Below are positions 16,345 to 24,934 of a stretch of DNA of 64,000 nucleotides, one piece after another. This DNA is from Ruminococcaceae bacterium UBA3818. GTDB lineage: Bacteria; Bacillota; Clostridia; Oscillospirales; Ruminococcaceae. Position 1 is the stretch's first letter. Every line of letters starts with the position of its first letter. The notes under the pieces are model-generated. The model ran no database searches. It worked only from the letters and a program-made list of their open reading frames with translations, and was not told the DNA's origin. The stretch is from positions 1 through 64,000 of the forward strand of contig DFDW01000019.1 of assembly GCA_002369315.1 (NCBI GenBank), written 5' to 3'. Both the position numbers and the translations under genes were made by a program.

Positions 16345-16809
16345 ATGAATATTGATGATATTTTGGATGCGATGGACGAAATGCTGGACCGCGCGTGGAA
16401 TCTGCCACTGACAGGCGGTCGGTGCGTTGTCGACGCGGAAAAGGTGCGGGATCTGATCGATGATATCCGCTTGAATATGCCTGCGGAAATCAAGCAGGCG
16501 AAGCAGATCGTGGCAGATCGGGCGGACATTATCAGCGTGGCGAAGAAAGAGGCGGAAGATATCGTCCGCAAGGCGGAAGATCATGCCAAGGCTTTGGTGG
16601 AACAGGAAGAGATCACAAAACAGGCACAGGCCCGCGCAACGGAGATATTGTCCCAGGCCCAGATCAAATCCCGGGAAATGCGGCAGGCATCCCAGGAGTT
16701 TGCGGAAACCATGCTTAAGAGCACGGAAGAGACCCTGTCCAAGGCGTTGGGGGATGTTCGTTCTACCTGTCAGGCAGTTAAATCTTCCAGCAGAAATTTT
16801 CAAAAATAA
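16345..16809 (+). CDS. Coiled-coil protein of unknown function
   Basis: 154 residues, highly charged and almost entirely helical. From residue ~45 to the end the sequence is rich in Ala/Lys/Glu/Gln with heptad-like spacing (for example KKEAEDIVRKAEDHAKALVEQEE). This resembles the stalk subunits of V/A-type ATPases and DivIVA-like coiled coils, and similar proteins are often mislabelled as ATPase subunits. No ATPase genes are nearby. The conserved position after rsmD-coaD in clostridia suggests a housekeeping role, which is not known. Confidence 0.7.
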   Translation: MNIDDILDAMDEMLDRAWNLPLTGGRCVVDAEKVRDLIDDIRLNMPAEIKQAKQIVADRADIISVAKKEAEDIVRKAEDHAKALVEQEEITKQAQARATEILSQAQIKSREMRQASQEFAETMLKSTEETLSKALGDVRSTCQAVKSSSRNFQK

Positions 16810-16823
16810 AATCGGGAAAATAA

Positions 16824-16857
16824 AAAAAGGATGGAATGATGATATTCCATCCTTTTT
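16824..16857 (+). terminator. Terminator of the rsmD operon
   Basis: AAAAAGGATGGAAT pairs with ATTCCATCCTTTTT around a six-base loop. Confidence 0.9.
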
Positions 16858-16873
16858 ATTTGACAGAAATTAC

Positions 16874-16902
16874 TTGACAATCGTTCGGTACCGAAGTATT
16901 AT
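16874..16902 (+). promoter_or_regulatory. Promoter of the MarR/ABC operon, with an embedded operator
   Basis: TTGACA (16874-16879) and TATTAT (16897-16902) are 17 bases apart. The spacer contains the perfect 12-bp palindrome TTCGGTACCGAA (16884-16895), so a dimeric regulator bound there would block RNA polymerase. Confidence 0.8.
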
Positions 16903-16927
16903 AGAGGTGAAAAATTAGGTACCGAAT
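16884..16927 (+). promoter_or_regulatory. Paired MarR-type operator sites
   Basis: Two GGTACC-centred palindromes, TTCGGTACCGAA (16884-16895) and TTAGGTACCGAATAA (16915-16929), have centres 31 bp apart, three helical turns. One lies between the -35 and -10 and the other just ahead of the ribosome site. Autorepression by the adjacent MarR protein is the simplest reading. Confidence 0.65.
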
Positions 16928-16942
16928 AATCAGGAGGTTTTT

Positions 16943-17428
16943 ATGAAAGAACAAGAACAACCGTTGGAGTGCTTGTTTCGTCTAATGCGCGCGCTTCGAA
17001 GGGGGCAATCCCACCATCACGGACCGCACCATTTTCATGGGTACGGGAGGCTGATGGAAACGATTGCCGGCCATGAAGGCGCCAGCGCCAGAGAGTTGAC
17101 AGAACTTTTGGACATCCGTCCGTCTTCTTTAAGCGAAATGCTGTCCCGGCTGGAAACGCAGGGGGATATCCGCAGGCAGCGGGATGAAAAAGATGCGAGG
17201 ATCTCCCGTGTGTGGCTGACAGAACAGGGACAGCGGCGGATAAAAGAACAAAAGGAAAACCGGCATCCTTATCAAAAAGCGCTTTTAAACTGTTTGAGCG
17301 AGCAGGAAACGCAGCAGCTCAACACCATTTGCCAGAAACTGATTGACTGCCTGGAAAAAGAACAAAAGGAGGAGTGCTTATGCCGCCAGGAGGCCCGGGA
17401 GGAATGCGGGGGCCGAACCGGTTTTTAA
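16943..17428 (+). CDS. MarR-family transcriptional regulator
   Basis: 161 residues with a central winged helix-turn-helix: SARELTELLDIRPSSLSEMLSRLETQGDIRRQRDEKDARISRVWLT (about 48-98). The N-terminal region contains a His-rich segment SHHHGPHHFHGYG that might bind metal; whether it senses metal is an inference. Its last 49 bases overlap the start of the ABC exporter gene, showing tight coupling, and operator-like palindromes surround its promoter. Such pairs usually form drug- or stress-responsive export modules. Confidence 0.88.
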   Translation: MKEQEQPLECLFRLMRALRRGQSHHHGPHHFHGYGRLMETIAGHEGASARELTELLDIRPSSLSEMLSRLETQGDIRRQRDEKDARISRVWLTEQGQRRIKEQKENRHPYQKALLNCLSEQETQQLNTICQKLIDCLEKEQKEECLCRQEAREECGGRTGF

Positions 17429-19257
17429 CCGAAGAGGAAAAAAAGAATCGACCGAAGATCACAAGCAAACTATTAAAACGCATTTTTTCCTATCTGCTTC
17501 CCTACTGGCCAAAACTGCTTTTGGTTCTTGCTGCCATTGTGCTTTCTTCTATTTTTGGACTGCTCCCGTCGATTTTGACCGGCAAGATCATTGATGAGGG
17601 GCTTATTGGCAGAAATTTCGGCGTATTGGTGCAGCTGATCCTGCTTTCTTTTGCGGTTTTGCTGCTGTCGAACCTGATCGGCGTGCTGGAAAGTTATCTG
17701 AATACCTGGGTGGCGCAGCATATTACCTACGATATGCGAAATCAGATGTACGCACATCTGCAAAAAATGTCCCACCGGTTTTTCACAACCAGCAAACAGG
17801 GAGATGTGATCACCCGCATGACCAGCGATATCTCCGGCGTGCAGAGCGTGATTGCCAATACGCTGACCAGCATCTTAAGCAACATTGCGGTGCTGGCCAC
17901 TTCGGTAGTTGCCATGTACCAGAAAAACTGGATTTTGGCTACGGTGGGAATTATCATCGTGCCGCTGTTTGTCCTGCCGACCAAACAAGTGGGCAAGACC
18001 CGATGGACTTTGGCACTAAAATCTCAGGAGAAAAACGACGAGATCAATCAAATTCTCAACGAAACGCTGAGCGTAAGCGGGCAGATGCTGGTAAAACTGT
18101 TTACCAATGAACAGCCGGAATACGAAAAATATCAGAAAGCCAACCGGGAGATGACGCGCCTGAATGTAAAAGAAAGCATGGCAGGGCGGTGGTTCCGGGT
18201 GGCGATGAACACCTTTACCAGCATGGGCCCGATGCTGATCTATCTGGTTGGCGGCCTGCTTATCATCAAAATGGGCAGCACCAGCCTGACGGTCGGCGAC
18301 ATTACGGTTATGGTGGCGCTGCTCAACCGTATGTACCAGCCGGTCAACTCGCTTTTGAATATCCAGGTGGATGTCATACGGTCTATGGCGCTTTTCACCC
18401 GCATTTTTGATTATTTCGACATGCCGGTGGAAGTGGCAAACCGCCCCTACGCGGCAAAACCGGAGTCGATCAAAGGTGATTTGGAATTTTGCCATGTGGG
18501 ATTCTTCTACGATGCCGGGCAGCCGGTTTTGACTGATTTGAACTTTTGCGTAAAAGCAGGGCGTTCTGTGGCGATCGTTGGGCCGTCCGGCGCCGGAAAA
18601 TCCACGATCATTAACCTGATTCCCCGATTATATGACGTGACGGAGGGGAAAATCACGCTGGATGGACAGGACATCCGGAATATTGATTTGGAAACGCTGA
18701 GGAAAAACATCGGCGTGGTGACCCAGGATACCTATCTGTTTAACGGAACCATCCGGGAGAATCTATTATATGCCAATGCCAATGCGACGGAAGAACAGAT
18801 GATGGAAGCGTGCCGCCGGGCCAATATCCACGATTTTATTGCAAGCTTGCCCAAAGGGTACGATACGCTGGTCGGCAACCGGGGCATTAAGCTTTCCGGC
18901 GGAGAAAAACAGCGGGTTTCCATCGCCCGGGTGATTCTAAAAGACCCCAGGCTGCTGATTCTGGATGAGGCGACTTCCGCGCTGGATTCCATTTCGGAAA
19001 GCTTGATTCAGGACGCAATCAATCCGCTGCTGCAAGGGCGTACCAGTCTGGTCATTGCGCACCGGCTGTCCACGATTATGGCGGCGGACGAAATCCTGGT
19101 AGTAGAACGAGGGAGGATCGTACAAAGAGGAACCCACCGGGAACTGGTAGGGCAGGACGGTGTGTACCGGGAACTGTACGAAACCCAATTCCGCCGTGCG
19201 CTGGCCGATCAGGAGGAGCGCAGGGAAAATCCAACGAAACCTGTGTTTGTGCATTAA
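17380..19257 (+). CDS. ABC transporter, fused permease/ATPase (multidrug exporter type)
   Basis: 625 residues: six transmembrane helices (about 35-330) and a C-terminal nucleotide-binding domain. Motifs are Walker A GPSGAGKST (about 403), Q-loop TQDTYLF, signature LSGGEKQRVSIAR (about 505), Walker B LLILDEATSALD and the switch His in IAHRLST. It is a half-transporter that would work as a dimer, in the LmrA/MsbA class. The N-terminus is Pro/Gly/Met-rich. ATG 17380 has AAAGGAGG upstream, inside the 3' end of marR. Substrate unknown. Confidence 0.92.
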   Translation: MPPGGPGGMRGPNRFLTEEEKKNRPKITSKLLKRIFSYLLPYWPKLLLVLAAIVLSSIFGLLPSILTGKIIDEGLIGRNFGVLVQLILLSFAVLLLSNLIGVLESYLNTWVAQHITYDMRNQMYAHLQKMSHRFFTTSKQGDVITRMTSDISGVQSVIANTLTSILSNIAVLATSVVAMYQKNWILATVGIIIVPLFVLPTKQVGKTRWTLALKSQEKNDEINQILNETLSVSGQMLVKLFTNEQPEYEKYQKANREMTRLNVKESMAGRWFRVAMNTFTSMGPMLIYLVGGLLIIKMGSTSLTVGDITVMVALLNRMYQPVNSLLNIQVDVIRSMALFTRIFDYFDMPVEVANRPYAAKPESIKGDLEFCHVGFFYDAGQPVLTDLNFCVKAGRSVAIVGPSGAGKSTIINLIPRLYDVTEGKITLDGQDIRNIDLETLRKNIGVVTQDTYLFNGTIRENLLYANANATEEQMMEACRRANIHDFIASLPKGYDTLVGNRGIKLSGGEKQRVSIARVILKDPRLLILDEATSALDSISESLIQDAINPLLQGRTSLVIAHRLSTIMAADEILVVERGRIVQRGTHRELVGQDGVYRELYETQFRRALADQEERRENPTKPVFVH

Positions 19258-19261
19258 AAGG

Positions 19262-19300
19262 AAAAGCTGATTCGCGAATTTCGCGAATCAGCTTTTTTTA
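19262..19300 (+). terminator. Bidirectional terminator between the ABC gene and cysK
   Basis: AAAAGCTGATTCGCGA and TCGCGAATCAGCTTTT form a perfect 16-bp stem with runs of T on both strands, serving the convergent ABC and cysteine synthase genes. Confidence 0.92.
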
Positions 19301-19321
19301 CAGCAGACGTTTGAAACGAAT

Positions 19322-20332
19322 TTATCGGTGCGCAATGACCTGATCAAGTGTCAGGTCTTTTGTATAGTAGCTGTCTTTCATGGGTTCTTCCTTTGCGTAA
19401 TCAGTGGACAGATACTTTTTGTTATCATCGGCAAAAACGGTCACGACGACAGGATCGCCGCCTATCCGCTCCGCCGCCATAATTGCTCCGATCAGGTTGG
19501 CGCCGGAAGATACCCCTACGCCGATTCCCAGATGACGGGAAAGCATCTGCGCCGCGATGATGGCGTCGCCATCATCTACGGAAACAACGCCGTCCAGCTC
19601 GGGCAATTTCAACAGGTCGGGGATAAAATCATCGGAAATGCCCTGGATGCGGTGCTTCCCGACCTTATATCCGGTGGAAAGAGTAGGAGAGTTCAGCGGC
19701 TCCAGCGCAAAAGCCTGGCAGTCGGGATTGGCTTCTTTCAGGCGCTGGGCGATTCCCATGATGGTGCCGCCGGTACCGGTACCGGCTACCACGCCATCGG
19801 GTTGCAACCCCAACTTGCTTAACTGCTGCAGAATTTCCGCACCGGTGGTTTCGTAATGCGCCGCGCTGTTGTCCGGGTTGGAAAACTGTCTTGGCAGAAA
19901 CACATCGCCTTTTTTGGCCAGCTCCTCGGTCATGCGAATCGAACCGAGAAAACCGCCATCTTCTTTTGAAACCAGCTGGACGGTGGCGCCGTAGCCTTCC
20001 ATCATGGCGATGCGTTCCCGGCTCATCCAGTCAGGCATGAAAATGATTACCGGATGCCCCAGCGCAGCGCCCACAGCGGAGAAAGAAATGCCGGTGTTGC
20101 CGCTGGTCGCTTCCGCAATCGCCATGCCCGGTTTGATGGTACCTGTTTCATATGCCTTTTTTAAAATATAATAAGCCACCCGGTCTTTGATGCTTCCGGT
20201 GAGATTGTAAGCTTCCGCTTTTGCAAAAATGCGCAGACATCGACCCTTGTAGGTACAATGGATCTCCAGGAGAGGGGTACCCCCTATCAGGGGCGCAAGA
20301 TGTTTGAAAATCTCTTGTGCTTGCTGTTTCAA
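19322..20332 (-). CDS. cysK: Cysteine synthase family PLP enzyme
   Basis: 336 residues. The PLP Lys is in NLTGSIKDR (Lys49), the substrate loop is TSGNTG, and the phosphate-binding glycines are GTGTGGTIMG. This is the O-acetylserine sulfhydrylase fold, which makes cysteine from O-acetylserine and sulfide. The long C-terminal tail with DSYYTKDLTLDQVIAHR is common in clostridial members. A related role (cystathionine beta-synthase-like) cannot be excluded. Translation probably starts at TTG 20332, with AAAGGAGG seven bases ahead. Confidence 0.87.
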   Translation of the reverse strand: MKQQAQEIFKHLAPLIGGTPLLEIHCTYKGRCLRIFAKAEAYNLTGSIKDRVAYYILKKAYETGTIKPGMAIAEATSGNTGISFSAVGAALGHPVIIFMPDWMSRERIAMMEGYGATVQLVSKEDGGFLGSIRMTEELAKKGDVFLPRQFSNPDNSAAHYETTGAEILQQLSKLGLQPDGVVAGTGTGGTIMGIAQRLKEANPDCQAFALEPLNSPTLSTGYKVGKHRIQGISDDFIPDLLKLPELDGVVSVDDGDAIIAAQMLSRHLGIGVGVSSGANLIGAIMAAERIGGDPVVVTVFADDNKKYLSTDYAKEEPMKDSYYTKDLTLDQVIAHR

Positions 20333-20368
20333 CGAGATGCCTCCTTTGGTTTACGTCTGCTGGTGCTA

Positions 20369-20397
20369 TTTTATGCTGAAATCCCCCAAAAGTCAAG
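20369..20397 (-). promoter_or_regulatory. Promoter for cysK
   Basis: On the minus strand TTGACT (20397-20392), a 17-base spacer and TAAAAT (20374-20369). The leader is only about 30 bases. Confidence 0.75.
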
Positions 20398-20514
20398 AAA
20401 CGGACAAAAAGGGGATATGAAAGGTCGCCTCGAGAAAAAAGAAAAAGTTAAAAAAGACGAGAGAAAAGAGTTTCAGAAAAAATCGAAAAAATTCATTTTT
20501 TTTGAACAGGAATG

Positions 20515-20543
20515 TTGCATTTGAAAAAAGAACTGGTTATAAT
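20515..20543 (+). promoter_or_regulatory. Promoter of the division/cell wall cluster
   Basis: TTGCAT (20515-20520), a 17-base spacer and consensus TATAAT (20538-20543), immediately followed by MraZ-type repeats. Confidence 0.75.
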
Positions 20544-20551
20544 GGAGTTGC

Positions 20552-20591
20552 AGTGGTGTAAAGTGGTGCAAAGTGGTTAAAAAGTGATAAA
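20552..20591 (+). promoter_or_regulatory. MraZ operator: four 10-bp direct repeats
   Basis: AGTGGTGTAA, AGTGGTGCAA, AGTGGTTAAA and AAGTGATAAA follow one another at exact 10-bp spacing. MraZ is known to bind arrays of short G-rich direct repeats ahead of its own gene, so this is very likely its autoregulatory site; repeats one helical turn apart would seat subunits of the ring-shaped oligomer side by side. Confidence 0.8.
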
Positions 20592-20611
20592 AAGAGAGGG
20601 CGGTGGGAAGA

Positions 20612-21031
20612 ATGTTGATCGGTGAGTATGCGCATACGCTCGATCAAAAAGGACGCGTCAATTTTCCCGCCAAGCTTTTAACCGATTTGGGTGACCGCTT
20701 TATCCTGTCGAAAGGTCTGGATGGCTGCCTGTTTGTATATTCCATGGAAGAATGGGGAAATCTTGAGAGAAAAATAAAAGAACTTCCCCTTTCCAAATCC
20801 CGGACGCTGCAGCGGTATTTCTTTGCCGGCGCCGCGGATGTGGAAGTGGACAAACAGGGGCGTATCGTTATCCCCGCAAAGCTGCGGGAACACGCGGGCC
20901 TGGAAAAAGACATCATGATCATCGGCGCCTCCAGCCGGGCGGAAATCTGGGATAAAGAAAGATGGAACCAGAACTGCCAGGAGCTGACTGCCGAGACCAT
21001 TGAACAGGCGATGGAGGAGTTGGGATTCTAA
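20612..21031 (+). CDS. mraZ: Transcriptional regulator MraZ
   Basis: 139 residues made of two AbrB/SpoVT-like swapped-hairpin domains. The twin DXXXR motifs are DQKGRVNFPAKL near the N-terminus and DKQGRIVIPAKLREHA in the second half. MraZ forms ring oligomers and represses the dcw cluster. ATG 20612 gives the family start MLIGEYAHTLDQKGR; an upstream GTG (20603) adds only three residues. Autorepression is supported by the repeats at 20552. Confidence 0.96.
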   Translation: MLIGEYAHTLDQKGRVNFPAKLLTDLGDRFILSKGLDGCLFVYSMEEWGNLERKIKELPLSKSRTLQRYFFAGAADVEVDKQGRIVIPAKLREHAGLEKDIMIIGASSRAEIWDKERWNQNCQELTAETIEQAMEELGF

Positions 21032-21059
21032 CCACAGGCATGCCGAAAGGAGCGGAACA

Positions 21060-21992
21060 ATGGAATTTTCCCATTATTCTGTGATGCTGGAAGAGAGCAT
21101 CGCGGGTCTTGCCATCCGGCCGGACGGTATTTATGTGGATGGGACAGCAGGAGGGGCTGGACATTCCTGCCAGATCGCAAAACGGCTGACAAGCGGTAAG
21201 CTGTTTGCACTGGATAAGGATCCGGACGCAGTAAACATTGCAGGACAGAGGCTTGCGCCTTATGCGCAGGCTACGGTAATACAGGCGGATTTCAAAAATC
21301 TGTGCTGTACGCTAAAGGAGCGGGGGATTACCGGTGTCGACGGCATTTTACTGGATCTTGGCGTTTCTTCCTATCAGCTGGACACAGCGGAGAGAGGATT
21401 CTCCTACCACCAGGACGCGCCGTTGGATATGCGCATGAGTAAGGCCGGACCCAGTGCCCAGGATCTGGTCAACACCTATTCCGTCGAAGACTTGACCCGG
21501 ATCATCCGGGAATTCGGCGAAGAAAAGTACGCTTTCAGCATTGCGAAAAATATAGAAAAAGCGAGACTGAAAGCGCCGATTACGACGACCGGGCAGCTGG
21601 CGGATATTATCAGGGAATCGATGCCCTATTCCGCCCGGCGGGAAAAAAATCCTGCGAAAAAAACCTTTCAGGCCATCCGTATCGCCGTGAATGGCGAACT
21701 GGACGCCCTGTCTCAGGTTTTGGACCAAGCGTTTGACTTTTTAAATCCGGGCGGCAGATTTGCCATTATTACTTTCCACTCCCTGGAAGACCGGATGGTC
21801 AAACAGAAGTTTGCGGATTTTGCAAAAGGCTGTACCTGCCCACCGGATTTTCCGGTGTGCGTGTGTGGGAAAAAGCCGCGTGGCGTTCTGGTCAGCCGGA
21901 AGCCGATTACGCCGACAGAAAAAGAATTGGCGGAAAACCGCAGAAGCCGCAGCGCAAAGTTGCGCATTATTGAAAAAAATCAGGAAGCATAA
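21060..21992 (+). CDS. rsmH: 16S rRNA (cytosine(1402)-N4)-methyltransferase
   Basis: 310 residues. The N-terminus FSHYSVMLEESI and the SAM loop DGTAGGAGHS are typical, as are GILLDLGVSSYQLD, RREKNPAKKTFQAIRIAVN and ITFHSLEDRMVK. It methylates C1402 of the 16S decoding site. Second gene of the cluster, with AAAGGAG at the ribosome site; the open frame back to 21000 lies inside mraZ and was discarded. Confidence 0.96.
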   Translation: MEFSHYSVMLEESIAGLAIRPDGIYVDGTAGGAGHSCQIAKRLTSGKLFALDKDPDAVNIAGQRLAPYAQATVIQADFKNLCCTLKERGITGVDGILLDLGVSSYQLDTAERGFSYHQDAPLDMRMSKAGPSAQDLVNTYSVEDLTRIIREFGEEKYAFSIAKNIEKARLKAPITTTGQLADIIRESMPYSARREKNPAKKTFQAIRIAVNGELDALSQVLDQAFDFLNPGGRFAIITFHSLEDRMVKQKFADFAKGCTCPPDFPVCVCGKKPRGVLVSRKPITPTEKELAENRRSRSAKLRIIEKNQEA

Positions 21993-22020
21993 ATCAAAAG
22001 AAGCAGAAAGGGTGAAGGAA

Positions 22021-22497
22021 ATGGCCTTGGGAAATCAGGCTTATGACCTGTCGCGTTATGAGCCAAAACCCGAAAAGCAGCCGAAAATGCAGGTCGTTCA
22101 TCGGGCGCAGCCGGTAAAATCCGTGTATGGTGTCCGGCCGATCACTCTTGTGGTGGTTGCCATGATGGTGGTGGCGATCACAGCGCTGCTTTTGTATAAT
22201 AACGCAATGATTGCCGAGGTCAGCGCCGAAATAACCTCAACGACCGCTCAGCTGGAGCTTCTGCAGAATGAAAACGCGCGGCTGAATCGGGAATTGGACA
22301 TGAAAATGTCCAATGAGGCCATTGCGCAAACGGCGGCCAATGAATTGGGACTCACAAAACTGGAAAATTATCAGGTTGCGTATATAAACCTTTCTTCCCA
22401 AGATGTTGTTACCGCGAAAAACAACAGCACAGGGACGGGCATTTTCGCCATGATTGGACAGGTTATTACGAAAATTCAGGAATATCTGAAGTTTTGA
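22021..22497 (+). CDS. ftsL: Cell division protein FtsL-like
   Basis: 158 residues with the bitopic FtsL/DivIC plan: a short basic cytoplasmic tail, one transmembrane helix (about residues 39-60, ITLVVVAMMVVAITALLLY) and an extracellular coiled coil (TAQLELLQNENARLNRELDMKMS). The conserved NELGLTKLENYQVAYINL follows. FtsL recruits and activates the FtsW-PBP synthase at the septum. The position between rsmH and the PBP gene supports the call, since primary sequence conservation is low in this family. The longer upstream open frame lies inside rsmH. Confidence 0.85.
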   Translation: MALGNQAYDLSRYEPKPEKQPKMQVVHRAQPVKSVYGVRPITLVVVAMMVVAITALLLYNNAMIAEVSAEITSTTAQLELLQNENARLNRELDMKMSNEAIAQTAANELGLTKLENYQVAYINLSSQDVVTAKNNSTGTGIFAMIGQVITKIQEYLKF

Positions 22498-22534
22498 GCA
22501 ATATCATATATTAAAGAGGAAGACAGAGGGGGAT

Positions 22535-22626
22535 ATGCGTGCCTCCGGCACGAAAGTACCGGGCGCATCAGCTCCTAATGTGACAGCGGGGAGTTGAGAA
22601 GAATATTCTTAACTCCTTTTGTTTCT
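22535..22626 (+). promoter_or_regulatory. Possible transcription attenuator between ftsL and the PBP gene
   Basis: The gap can fold in two exclusive ways. A terminator forms from GGAGTTGAGAA (22590-22600) with TTCTTAACTCC (22606-22616), followed by TTTTG. Alternatively CAGCTCC (22569-22575) pairs with GGAGTTG (22590-22596), which uses the 5' arm of the terminator. Upstream, ATGCG (22535) pairs with CGCAT (22564) around a TGCC/GGCA hairpin, giving a small aptamer-like domain. No known riboswitch class matched by eye. Confidence 0.45.
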
Positions 22627-22673
22627 AACAAATCAGAAACCAGACGCGGCCAGCCGGAATGGAGGATCAAGAG

Positions 22674-24893
22674 ATGACTTTTCCAAGTACAACGGTACAA
22701 ATGAAAAAAAGGATCGTTGCTTTGATCCTGGCGATATCGGTGTTAGGGTCGTCTGTGATTATTGGCCGACTCTTTCAGCTGCAGGTGGTGCAGGCGGAAG
22801 ATCTGCAAAAGAGAGCGGCGCGCCAGCAGATGCGGGTGACCAGCCTCAGCGCCCAGCGAGGCACGATCTACGACCGGAACGGCGAAATCCTCGCCATGAG
22901 CGGAACCGTCTGGACTGTTTACCTGTCGCCTGTGGACATCGATTCGGAAGAAGAGCGGCAGTTGATTGCCAAAGGACTTTCAGAGATCCTGGACGTTTCG
23001 GAAGAGTTCGTGTTGGAAAAATCCCAGCGCAATACATATTACGAGATCATCAAAAAGAAGATCGAGCGGCCTCTTGCCGACGAAGTAACCAAGTTTGTTA
23101 CGGAAAACAATATTACCTGTGTGGGCCTGGAAGAGGATTATAAGCGGTATTATCCTTACGGAACGCTGGCCTCAACAGTACTTGGCTTTACCGGAAGCGA
23201 AAATCAGGGCGCTTATGGGCTGGAGGCCTACTACGACAGCGCTTTAAGCGGGACCAACGGCCAAATCGTATCTGCGAAAAATGCCTGGGGAACCGACATG
23301 CCCTTTAAATACGAAAAAATGTACGAAGCCCAGAACGGGAATGATCTGGTGCTGACCATTGACATTAACATTCAGCGGTTTGTCGATAAGCATCTGGAGC
23401 AGGCAGTGATTGAACACGAGGTGCAAAACAAAGCCTGCGCGGTTGTTATGGACGTAAAAACCGGGGAAATTCTGGCCATGAGCACCAAACCGGATTTTGA
23501 CCCCAATTCGCCCAACACGATTTATGATAAAAATGTGCAGGCTCAGCTGGATGCCATCACCGACGAGGATGCCCGGCAGGAGGCCCTGCTGGAAGCGCAG
23601 TATGCCCAGTGGAGAAACAAGGCGATTTCCGACCCGTATGAGCCGGGATCGGTTTTTAAAATCATTACCGCCTCCGCAGTGTTGGAAGAAAAAATTGTCG
23701 GCTTGAACAACTCTTTCACCTGCACCGGTTCTTACGAATCCGGCGGCGTGATCTATCACTGCTGGAAGCTGGCCGGACATGGCACTCAGAATTTTGCCCA
23801 GACCTTGCAGAACTCTTGCAACCCGGCGTTTATTTCCTATGGGCAGGCGCTGGGCAAGGAAAAATTCCGGGAATATTTCAATGCTTTCGGACTGACGCAG
23901 ACGACCGGCGTTGATTTGCCCGGAGAAGCAAGCAGCATTTATCATTCGGATGAGGATTTCGGTATCACAGAGCTGTCCAGTAGCTCTTTCGGACAAACTT
24001 TTAAAGTGACGGCACTTCAGTTGATCACGGCGGTTTCCGCAGCGGTCAACGGCGGACAACTGATGCAGCCTTATGTGGTAAAGCAAATTGTGGACGAAGA
24101 CAAGAATGTGGTGTCGGAAACCACTCCGGTGGTAAAACGCCAGGTCATCTCCAACGAGACCAGCGCCACGATGGGAGCGCTCTGCGAGAGCGTTGTGTCC
24201 GATGGGTCCGGCCGAAAAGCGCAATTGCCCGGCTTCCGGATCGGCGGCAAGACCGGTACGTCCGAAAAATTAGGCGCCAATGACAGCGAGTGGAAGATCC
24301 TTTCCTTTGTGGGCTTTGCGCCGGCGGATGACCCGCAAATCGCAATTCTGGTCATGCTGGACGAACCGAAACTGAATGATCCGTACGGCTCTACCATCGC
24401 GGCCCCGATCGTAAAGAATATGCTGGCGGATATTTTACCTTATTTGGGCTTTGAGGCGGAATTGGACGTGGATGAGGATACCAGCGTGGAAACGCCTTAT
24501 CTGACTGACGTTATGCTGGAGGAAGCCCAGGCCCAGTTAATCGATGCGGGACTCAAGGCCCGCATTGTCGGCGAGGGGGATTCAGTGCTGAAGCAGGTGC
24601 CCCAGGCTGGGTATGAAATCCCTTACGGCGGCACGGTGATTCTTTATACGGACGAAACGGAACTTGCGGAAAATGTGCCAGTGCCCAACGTGTTGGGAAA
24701 AACGGGAAAACAGGCCAATGCGGCAATTTTAAACGCAGGATTGAACATTAAAATCGAAGGGGACTTCCCGGATAACGTGCAGACTCAGGTGGTGAGCCAG
24801 TCGCCGCTGCCGGATGAAAAGGTCCAGCCGGGAACGGTCGTCACAGTGACCGTGCACCAAGTGGGGGACACATCAGCCAATGAAAGCCCTTGA
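22674..24893 (+). CDS. ftsI: Class B penicillin-binding protein with PASTA domains (FtsI/SpoVD type)
   Basis: 739 residues: N-terminal membrane anchor (about 10-32), dimerisation domain starting RGTIYDRNGEILA, and transpeptidase with SxxK in EPGSVFKI (Ser325), SxN in NSCN and KTG in GGKTGTSEK (about 526). Two PASTA domains follow (about 605-660 and 667-735). Transpeptidase PBPs of this plan cross-link septal or spore peptidoglycan, PBP2x/SpoVD being the closest described types. Whether this copy serves vegetative division or sporulation cannot be read here, but the dcw position favours division. ATG 22674 has GGAGG eight bases upstream. Confidence 0.92.
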   Translation: MTFPSTTVQMKKRIVALILAISVLGSSVIIGRLFQLQVVQAEDLQKRAARQQMRVTSLSAQRGTIYDRNGEILAMSGTVWTVYLSPVDIDSEEERQLIAKGLSEILDVSEEFVLEKSQRNTYYEIIKKKIERPLADEVTKFVTENNITCVGLEEDYKRYYPYGTLASTVLGFTGSENQGAYGLEAYYDSALSGTNGQIVSAKNAWGTDMPFKYEKMYEAQNGNDLVLTIDINIQRFVDKHLEQAVIEHEVQNKACAVVMDVKTGEILAMSTKPDFDPNSPNTIYDKNVQAQLDAITDEDARQEALLEAQYAQWRNKAISDPYEPGSVFKIITASAVLEEKIVGLNNSFTCTGSYESGGVIYHCWKLAGHGTQNFAQTLQNSCNPAFISYGQALGKEKFREYFNAFGLTQTTGVDLPGEASSIYHSDEDFGITELSSSSFGQTFKVTALQLITAVSAAVNGGQLMQPYVVKQIVDEDKNVVSETTPVVKRQVISNETSATMGALCESVVSDGSGRKAQLPGFRIGGKTGTSEKLGANDSEWKILSFVGFAPADDPQIAILVMLDEPKLNDPYGSTIAAPIVKNMLADILPYLGFEAELDVDEDTSVETPYLTDVMLEEAQAQLIDAGLKARIVGEGDSVLKQVPQAGYEIPYGGTVILYTDETELAENVPVPNVLGKTGKQANAAILNAGLNIKIEGDFPDNVQTQVVSQSPLPDEKVQPGTVVTVTVHQVGDTSANESP

Positions 24894-24896
24894 CAG

Positions 24897-24934
24897 ATGG
24901 CAGGTTTTGCCATGATTCGGGCCGCAAATATGAT
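24897..24934 (+). promoter_or_regulatory. Small hairpin and weak promoter before murE
   Basis: ATGGCA/TGCCAT form a perfect small hairpin (24897-24913). TTGCCA (24907-24912), a 16-base spacer and TATGAT (24929-24934) could serve as an internal promoter. Both are weak signals. Confidence 0.35.
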
